Shown here: positions 57,743 to 64,000 of the stretch, one piece after another
Layout: every line of letters starts with the position of its first letter
Numbering within the stretch: the first letter of the stretch is position 1
Assembly: GCA_003313425.1 (NCBI GenBank)
Contig: NHZP01000010.1
Span: 124,001 to 188,000, forward strand
Direction of reading: 5' to 3'
Origin: Pseudopyrenochaeta lycopersici
Taxonomy: Eukaryota; Ascomycota; Dothideomycetes; Pleosporales; Pseudopyrenochaetaceae
DNA length: 64,000 nucleotides
Notes under the pieces: model-generated
What the model was told of the DNA's origin: nothing
The model's database searches: none
What the model saw: only the letters and a program-made list of their open reading frames with translations
Made by a program: the position numbers and the translations under genes

Positions 57743-58930
57743 ATGCCGGTCAAGCGCCCGCATTCCAAGTCGCGCTTTGGCTGCGATCAATGTCGCAGAC
57801 GTCGGGTGAAGTGCGATGAGAGACTTCCAAGATGCTCAATATGTACCGAACGGGACGAAGTATGCCATTACTCGCGGCGGCTCACAGAAACATCTACCCT
57901 ACGCGGCAGTTCTGATGTAAATGCAAATCACGGCAAGGCACCTATTCCACAGTCGGCAGGATGCATTGTGGCTCATACCTTGGCCACGCGTTCAGAATCA
58001 ACTCCATCCCGCAATGAGAGCCTTTCGCCTCTGCGAGAGTCTCTGGTGAAGTCGCAGAGGCTGCGTGAAATGGAGTTGATGCATCATTGGTGCACAAACA
58101 CTTTCAACAGCTTTACCAAAGAGATTGGCGAGGCCTTGCGAGACCATATTACGAAAGAAGCACTGCGGAACGAATACCTAATGGAAGCCATTTTCGCACT
58201 GACGTCGTTGCACATGGCAACCGAAACCGAAGACAGTGCAGCCGTCGACGAGATTGTGGGCGAAGCACTTAACTACCTGAGCCAAGCTGCGGCTGGTCTA
58301 AGGAGCATACTAGGCACGCTATCACAAGAAAACTGTGACTCGGTTTTTCTCACCTCCGTCATCGTCATGGTGTGCACCATAGTGTCGCCGCTGCTCTACA
58401 GTGAAGAGAGTCAAGCCAGGCAGCCAACCGTCGAGACAATGTTGAAGCTGATAGACTACATGAAGGGCATCATGTCCATCTATGAAGCTAGTGGAGAGTG
58501 GTTGGAAGAAGGCCAAATTGGCATCATGTTCAAATCCAAGCAAACACGCAATTCGTCGCGGCAGGCCCGTTTCCCCCTGGATGAAACACGACAGCTCAAC
58601 AACGTGAAGGACCGTGATCCAACCGCACGTCTCGCGTGCGAGCATGCCATCGACATGTTGGAGCAAGCGTTGCTGGGCGGCAGATATACGTTTGTCTGGA
58701 TCACATACGTCAAGCCAGAGTACCTGCAGAGCCTGCGGGAAGGGGACGGCGTAGCGCTGGCCATCTTCATGCAATGGGGCGTTCTCCTGGATCGATTCGA
58801 CGACTTGTGGTGGGCGCGATTTTGCAGTCGACTGCTGGTCGACGAGATGTCGACTGCGCTTGAGAAGCAGGGTGTTGAGTGGATGGGCCTCACCGGATGG
58901 TCCCGGGCGCTAGTTGGTTTACGTGTATGA
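57743..58930 (+). CDS. Zn2Cys6 transcription factor, Upc2-like class
   Basis: This is an intronless regulator of about 395 aa starting MPVKRPHSK. An in-frame Met 31 codons upstream lacks any conserved sequence and was rejected. The zinc cluster is C14-x2-C17-x6-C24-x6-C31-x2-C34-x6-C41 (FGCDQCRRRRVKCDE, LPRCSICTERDEVC). After a Ser-rich linker come the blocks LRESLVKSQRLREMELMHHW, LMEAIFALTSLHMA and ALNYLSQAAAGLRS. These are typical of the fungal C6 class named after sterol-uptake regulators. It is nuclear. Neighbours (GH27 gene and RTA1 protein) give no clear pathway, so its target set is unknown. Confidence 0.88.
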   Translation: MPVKRPHSKSRFGCDQCRRRRVKCDERLPRCSICTERDEVCHYSRRLTETSTLRGSSDVNANHGKAPIPQSAGCIVAHTLATRSESTPSRNESLSPLRESLVKSQRLREMELMHHWCTNTFNSFTKEIGEALRDHITKEALRNEYLMEAIFALTSLHMATETEDSAAVDEIVGEALNYLSQAAAGLRSILGTLSQENCDSVFLTSVIVMVCTIVSPLLYSEESQARQPTVETMLKLIDYMKGIMSIYEASGEWLEEGQIGIMFKSKQTRNSSRQARFPLDETRQLNNVKDRDPTARLACEHAIDMLEQALLGGRYTFVWITYVKPEYLQSLREGDGVALAIFMQWGVLLDRFDDLWWARFCSRLLVDEMSTALEKQGVEWMGLTGWSRALVGLRV

Positions 58931-59371
58931 ATACGGGGTTTCGCCCAAACGGGGCATGGTTACAGCGAGGCGCTTTTTTATTCCCACCCTTCCTGAATCT
59001 GCGTGGTCAGACCATATTTCCCATGTAGTTATACGTTTAGTCAGCGCGCGATTGTAGGAGACCGTATTGCATCCGGTTTCCACTGCCTGGAGAAAGGTGG
59101 CCCGTGCGTTCGTTCTCGTTCCCCCTCAGGCACTAAGCCTCAAAGCCAAGATGATAATTCAGGCCATCACGTAGTGATTCGGGACTTCTCCTATCTTCAA
59201 TTTACATTCTGAACCCTGCTTATGCTTTAGAAAAGAATATATATGGTGCTGCTGCCTGAAAAGATGTCGTGGACACAACGAGCTCATCTTCTAGCGTTTT
59301 CCTCTGATTGATATATTATTTCATTCCTTTTACTACTTTCACTTAGTTGATCTCCTTGACAGAATTTCAAC
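58931..59371. other. promoter side of the RTA1-family gene
   Basis: This 441-bp gap lies between two plus-strand genes. A TATATATGG element is near 59238, about 135 bp before the start codon. Nothing else was found. Confidence 0.4.
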
Positions 59372-60370
59372 ATGGCTGCGGAAAAGGACCTTTATAACTA
59401 CACTCCCTCTGTCGCCGCTGCTGTTATTTTCATCGTCATCTTCGCTATCCAACTCGGCTTCCATCTCTTTCGGCTGTTCAAGACGCGAACATGGTTCTGC
59501 ATTCCTTTCAGCATAGGAGCTTCACGTAAGTCCACATGGCCTTGATTCCGTTTGGTTTGGTGTTTTGCCCAATCTACACGGTGCTCACAGACACGACAGT
59601 CGAAATTGTTGGCTTCACTGCCCGAGCAATGGGCAAGAACAAACCCAGGGAACTCATGCCCTACGTAATACAATCCCTTCTCATCCTGCTCGCACCCATC
59701 CTTTTTGCCGCATCCGTCTACATGTTCCTCGGACGTATTATGCGGGCGACGGGTAGCGCACGCTACTCGATTGTGCGGATCAACTGGCTCACAAAGATAT
59801 TCGTTGGCGGTGACATTCTATGCTTCCTTATCCAGGGCGGGGGTGGCGGTATCCTCGCAGGATCGGACAGCAAGAAAAGTGCCGACTTTGGAAAGGTTGT
59901 TATTCTTGCTGGCCTTTTGGTACAGATGGTCATCTTTGGGTTCTTTCTTGTTGTCGCTGGCGTGTGGCACAAACGCATGAACAGCTTCGTCGGACAGGGA
60001 CGAGCCGGGCCGTTCGATTGGGCCAAGTACTTGAAGATGCTGTACGTTGTCAGCGTCACCATTACCGTCCGAAATCTGTTCAGGGTGATTGAGTACGCCA
60101 TGGGTAGTAAGTGATCATGATTCGGTATCCCATAACTTTGTGGTCTTGGAACTAATAATATTTACAGAAGACGGATATTTGCTGGCCAATGAGTGGCCCA
60201 TTTACGTGTTCGACGCCACGCTCATGGTCGTTGTCCTGGGAATCTGCGGTCTGTGGTACGTCCGCGACATGCTAGAAAAGTCAACACAGAGGGAGGAGGA
60301 TGACCGCCTCGAGATGATGTCAAATTCGACTAGCTATAGAGAGGTTGGAGGACGGGACAATGTGATGTAG
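59372..60370 (+). CDS. RTA1-family seven-helix membrane protein
   Basis: This is an RTA1-like/lipid-translocating-exporter family protein of about 287 aa. Exons are 59372-59525, 59600-60106 and 60168-60370. The second exon uses the GACAG acceptor at 59598-59599, because that gives IPFSIGASLEIVGFTARA, the family pattern, while the earlier CACAG does not. Other family blocks are YVIQSLLILLAPILFAASVY and MFLGRIMR, then GDILCFLIQGGGGG, and RNLFRVIEYAMG followed by DGYLLANEWPIYVFDATLM. Seven helices and a charged C-tail are expected in the plasma membrane. Relatives confer resistance to 7-aminocholesterol or move sphingoid bases. The actual cargo here is unknown. Confidence 0.92.
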
Positions 60371-60547
60371 ACGGGTCGAGTCAGGAATAGAGCGACCAGT
60401 CATGTTTTGGTTATTAGATACGGTGCTAAGGCGTTCAAGGCTGAGGCGTTGAAGAAGGTATAGATGATTGCAGCTCAAATAGAAGGTGGATGCACGTAAT
60501 ACATAAATAATGTACATGAGTCTACATACCTATAATACATGTTCTCA

Positions 60548-62148
60548 TCATGCCGTCCTCTCACTATGTACCTCGACATCTTCATCTTTTTTTGTCGTCT
60601 CGTATCTCTTGCCGCGGAAGGCGTATACGCCCCAATTACTGCAGGTTACGTCGTGGGGGTCAAGATCATTGAGGTCCCATCTCAAGCTGCGGAAGATGTT
60701 CTCGCCAGGCTCGAGCAACATGTCCATCTCATTGCCGAACCTCTTCTGCAGATGATCGACATCCTGCTGCATGTCCCAGGGCGAGTAACCGGTTGCGATG
60801 ATAGGGCACTTGGTCTCGAGCAACAGGGGCAGGGTTTCTTCCCATTCGTGCATGGAGGCGGGGTTGCCAAAGCCGGGGTGGAAGACGACGAAGCAGTCAA
60901 AGTAGGGGTCGTAGGGGTAGAAGTGGCCGGCCTTGTGCATGGTGTGGTAGTACTCAACAAAGGTGCTGATCTTCATGGCGTTGGATATGCGGTCTTCGAC
61001 GACGGCTCCGAAGGGGTTTAGCGGGGTGCGCTCAGGCAGGGGAAGCTCCTTTTCGCGGTTTGCCATGGACTCGGGGCCGATGAAGTTGACGGAGAACTGC
61101 ACGCGGTGGAAGAGGTAGGCCAGCTGCATCCATGTCTCGCGGGGCAGGGACGATTCAGCGCGGGCGCCGAGCACGAAGAGGCGCATCGAGGGAGGGGCGA
61201 TGCGGGCATTCTTCCAGCTGTCGCCGCCGCCGGTTCGGGGAGGGTGCAGGGAGTGCCGGAGGGCTGGAGTTGTGTTAGTTGTATTGCTATGATCTTGTGT
61301 GTGTGTGTGTGTGTGTGTGGAGACTCACCACTGAAGCTCTTCAGGCCTTCTGGCGTCATGCGGCCATTCTTGCGGATGTTGTAGGGACTCAGCTCGTTGA
61401 TGATGCTGGCAATGGTCATGGGGTACGTCAGCAGCTTGGTGGCCTGCCGCATCTCGCGGTCGTCGTTGAGGGCGTCAAAGTCGCGGGTGTAGAGGTACGT
61501 GTCCCAGCTGCTCATGTTGACCAGGATCTCCTCCATCTGCGGCTCCGCGAACTGGAACTCCTTGAAGAAGCGGCCGCTGCGCAGATCGTGGTCGTCCTCG
61601 TTGCTCTGACGCAGCACGTCGCACACCTCGAGATGCGCCTCGTAGTCGTCGGCCCAGTGCTCCTCGCAGCAGTAGACGGGGATGCCGCAGTCGGGGCACT
61701 CAAAGTCTACGTGGGCAGGCGGTGCGCCGGACGACGACGACTTGCGGGCCTCCAAGTCCATGGGGTTGTTCGGCGCGCGCGTCGGCTGGTGCGAGGGGTG
61801 GGGGCAATAGGCATGCTGTCGCATGAAGGCGGCACGTTTCCGGATCTGGGGAATGGGCGAGTTGGTGAAGGAGTTGAAGAGGTTGTCTTCGGTGAGCACC
61901 AGCTTGCGGCGGATGCCCTCGGGGTCGACATATTCATACGGCTCGAATGGCTTCTCAAAGGCGCGCTGTGGGGTGGTGGAGAGGCTTCGTCGTGGCAGAG
62001 AGAGCTTGGGCTGCGGCCGGCATTTGGTCGAATGATTGCGCGGTGAGGGAACTACTTGGAGAGGGCGAAGCACCTGTGTCGGCCTCAATTGCTGGCGGGT
62101 GCTCTTTATGAGCGACAGGCACTGTCTACACGTATATGAGGGCCGCAT
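60548..62148 (-). CDS. MSS51: MSS51, mitochondrial COX1 translational activator
   Basis: Exons 62148-61329 and 61263-60548 encode about 511 aa. The family acts in the mitochondrial inner membrane region to activate COX1 mRNA translation and chaperone Cox1. The N-terminus is Arg/Ser/Gln-rich and lacks acids, as a mitochondrial presequence does, ending near RRSLSTTPQ. An MSS51 zinc finger follows: AYCPHP, then CPDCGIPVYCCEEHW, then HLEVCDVLR (about 114-180). The conserved EDNLFNSFTNSPIPQIRKRA and FKEFQFAEPQMEEILVNMSS blocks are present. The second exon covers VNFIGPE, GHFYPYDPYFDCFVVFHPGF and CPIIATGYSPWD. The intron carries a dinucleotide microsatellite. It is a single conserved housekeeping gene, which argues that this end of the window is core genome. 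Confidence 0.93.
61296..61319. repeat. (TG)12 microsatellite inside the MSS51 intron
   Basis: An uninterrupted TG/GT run of about 24 bp lies directly after the intron's donor on the coding strand, where it reads as CA. It should be length-polymorphic. Confidence 0.9.
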
Positions 62149-62872
62149 CTCGACTTTGGAGCTCCCAATCGCTGCGGGATGGGAAAACTGAATCTCATGC
62201 GATCATCGCCAAACTTATCGCGGCGCTCGGTGCAACAAAGCGCCGATGGCCGCATCACGTGAAGGCGTGGTTCTGGGTGCTATCACGTGACCGTTCCCTT
62301 CCAGAATACAACCATGCTGCCTCGCAAGGCTACAGGCATTCCTAGCATGGTTCTTGCGCAACACTGTAGTTCCTGGAACACACATCTGGCACGACGATAC
62401 TTGCCTGGCCCAGAGAACACGTCTCTCCAGCCAATTCCATATCAGGCTAGTTGCAGAACCAATAACATCAACAAGGCAGTTGCCACCTGCCTACCTACAG
62501 CCATTGGTCGTCTAGACCTACATCTTCTGCACTCCACTCGACTACTCGCCTCTAGTCGGCCCAATCCTGTGCCGATACCCACTCGCGGAGAATCTCAACG
62601 GCGATCGACCCCTGGAATCAGAGTAATCACTTTATTTCCCTGCAGGGATCCTGGAAGATTACTCCTGTTTGCCTACTTGCAATGCATTTGATATTATCCC
62701 GCTTATTAATCACTACTTTGTCAACGCCCGTCAATTGCGGACGGCGCCATGGCAAGGCTGAGCAATCTTCCCGGTTGCTGGATACTTTATGTCTTATTTT
62801 CAATCTAGATATATACATGCGTCCATCTCCTCTTGACCTGCAAACTCGCATTTCTGCCACACGAGTTCACCC
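62149..62872. promoter_or_regulatory. divergent promoter, MSS51 / GH95
   Basis: This 724-bp gap lies between divergent starts. CATCACGTGA (62252-62261) and ATCACGTGA (62282-62290) are two CACGTG E-box-containing words about 30 bp apart near MSS51, possible bHLH sites. A TATATACAT element lies near 62810, about 60 bp before the GH95 start. Confidence 0.5.
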
Positions 62873-64000
62873 ATGGCTATGGATTCCTTGACAAGGAAGC
62901 CGTCATGGCTTCCCTTCCTTGCTCTGTCCCTGCCCCATCTCGCCTATGCCAAGTCCCTCTGGTCCACCTCACCTGCCACCGCAAATGACATTATTCGCTC
63001 AGCATACCCGCTCGGTAATGGCCGTCTCGCTGCGTTGTCATATGGTCCTGCAGGCTCTGAGACACTGAATTTGAATGTGGATAGCTTGTGGTCAGGAGGG
63101 CCCTTTGACATTTCTGTGAGCTCGACTTCTTCTAGATTTCTCTAAACTTTCAATACTAATAACCTATAGACTTACACGGGCGGAAATCCAACCTCACCCG
63201 TTGCGCCTGCGCTTTCCGGTATCAGGGAATGGATCTTTACCAACGGAACCGGAAATGTGACCCAACTGCTTGGCTACGATGGTGACTTTGGCTCTTACCG
63301 TGTACTTGGCAACCTGACTGTGACTATTCCATCTCTCCAGTCCAGCACCGCAGTCACAAATTATACCCGCACGCTGGACCTTGCCAATGGAATCCACACT
63401 ACGCGCTTCCGTTCAAACAGCAGTCTCTTTGAGACTAGCGTTTTCTGTTCCTTTCCAGATCAAGTCTGCGTATACACTGTACAGGCATCTAGTCAACTCC
63501 CCGCATTAGAAGTTCGGTTGGACAACGAGCTGGTTGACCCAAAGCTGCACAATATCACTTGCGATAAAGAGGGCCATGTACGAATGCGTGGCGTGACCCA
63601 GATAGGTCCGCCAGAGGGTATGAAGTACGATGCAATTGCACGTGTCGTGTCAAGCACCGGCTTCAAAACATCTTGCAGTGGAGACTCTGCCATTCTTAAC
63701 ATCACCCCCGGAAACGGCACCAAGAACGTCGCCATCGTAGTCGGTGCCGGTACGAACTACGATGCGAAGAAAGGTACAGCGGAGCACAACTACTCCTTTC
63801 GAGGCGAGGACCCTGCGGCAGTGGTCGAAGAAGTCACGCGAAAAGCTGCAAAAAAGTCACTTTCCGACTTGAAAAAGAGCCATGTAAAAGACTTTGAATC
63901 TCTGACTGGCCGATTCAAGCTATCCCTACCAGATCCATTAAAGTCTGCTTCTACATCCACAGCAGAGCTTATCGCACGTTACAAAGCGGACAACGCAGCA
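62873..64000 (+). CDS. GH95-family alpha-L-fucosidase, 5' part (cut by window edge)
   Basis: Exon 1 is 62873-63115 and exon 2 runs from 63170 past the window end. The signal peptide (about 1-26) ends at LAYA. The mature start, SLWSTSPATANDIIRSAYPL then GNGRLAA, and LNVDSLWSGGPFDIS are the hallmark of the GH95/GH65-N-terminal-like domain of fungal alpha-fucosidases. Further blocks include SGIREWIF, GDFGSYRVLGNLTVTIP and VTNYTRTLDLANG. Many N-glycosylation sites (NGT, NLT, NYT, NSS, NIT) fit secretion. About 345 residues are visible of an expected 750-800. The catalytic (alpha/alpha)6 domain lies outside the window, so activity cannot be judged. Confidence 0.9.

Noticed and set aside
61475..61958. 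Long Arg/Ala-rich ORFs antisense or frame-shifted to MSS51
   Set aside because: They are shadows of a GC-rich coding exon.

Overview
The window is nuclear DNA of a filamentous ascomycete (Pezizomycotina). The genes carry short 49-75 bp introns with GTAAGT/GTATGT-type donors and CTAAC/CTAAT branch sites. The families are fungal: PDR-type ABC-G transporter, Zn2Cys6 regulators, RTA1, Pth11-like receptor, DUF4360, MSS51 and Tri5-like terpene synthase. Gene-bearing DNA alternates with TA-rich, CpA-poor stretches that look like repeats damaged by RIP. A Dothideomycete (Pleosporales-like) host is my best guess, but that is inference. No tRNA, rRNA or CRISPR was seen.

Region 1 (about 1-36.5 kb) looks like an accessory terpenoid gene cluster, partly decayed. 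It holds an ABC-G exporter, a six-helix membrane protein, a cytochrome P450 with a 22-nt micro-exon, a trichodiene-synthase-family sesquiterpene synthase, a secreted DUF4360 protein, a Pth11-like receptor, a Zn2Cys6 regulator divergent from an SDR, a YwnB-like reductase with one in-frame TGA, a PHBH-fold FAD monooxygenase, a second P450 with a GC-AG intron, and a broken third P450. Relics of a GH1 beta-glucosidase and a C2H2 finger lie between them. The plausible logic is that the cyclase makes the hydrocarbon, the P450s, FAD enzyme and SDR oxidise it, the Zn2Cys6 protein regulates, and the ABC-G pump exports or protects.

Region 2 (about 38-46 kb) holds an F-box-like protein and three predicted secreted proteins. 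One carries a nucleotidyltransferase-like GG...DxD core behind a signal peptide. This is the most novel-looking part of the window. It is followed by 4.3 kb without a confident gene.

Region 3 (about 50-56.5 kb) is a compact sugar-utilisation module: an MFS alpha-glucoside-type transporter, a divergent Zn2Cys6 activator and a secreted GH27 alpha-galactosidase. Their promoters share TTTTCCGC and CCGCCGCTAG words that I propose as the regulator's sites.

Region 4 (57.7-64 kb) looks like ordinary core genome: another Zn2Cys6 regulator, an RTA1-family membrane protein, mitochondrial MSS51, and the 5' part of a GH95 alpha-fucosidase cut by the window edge.
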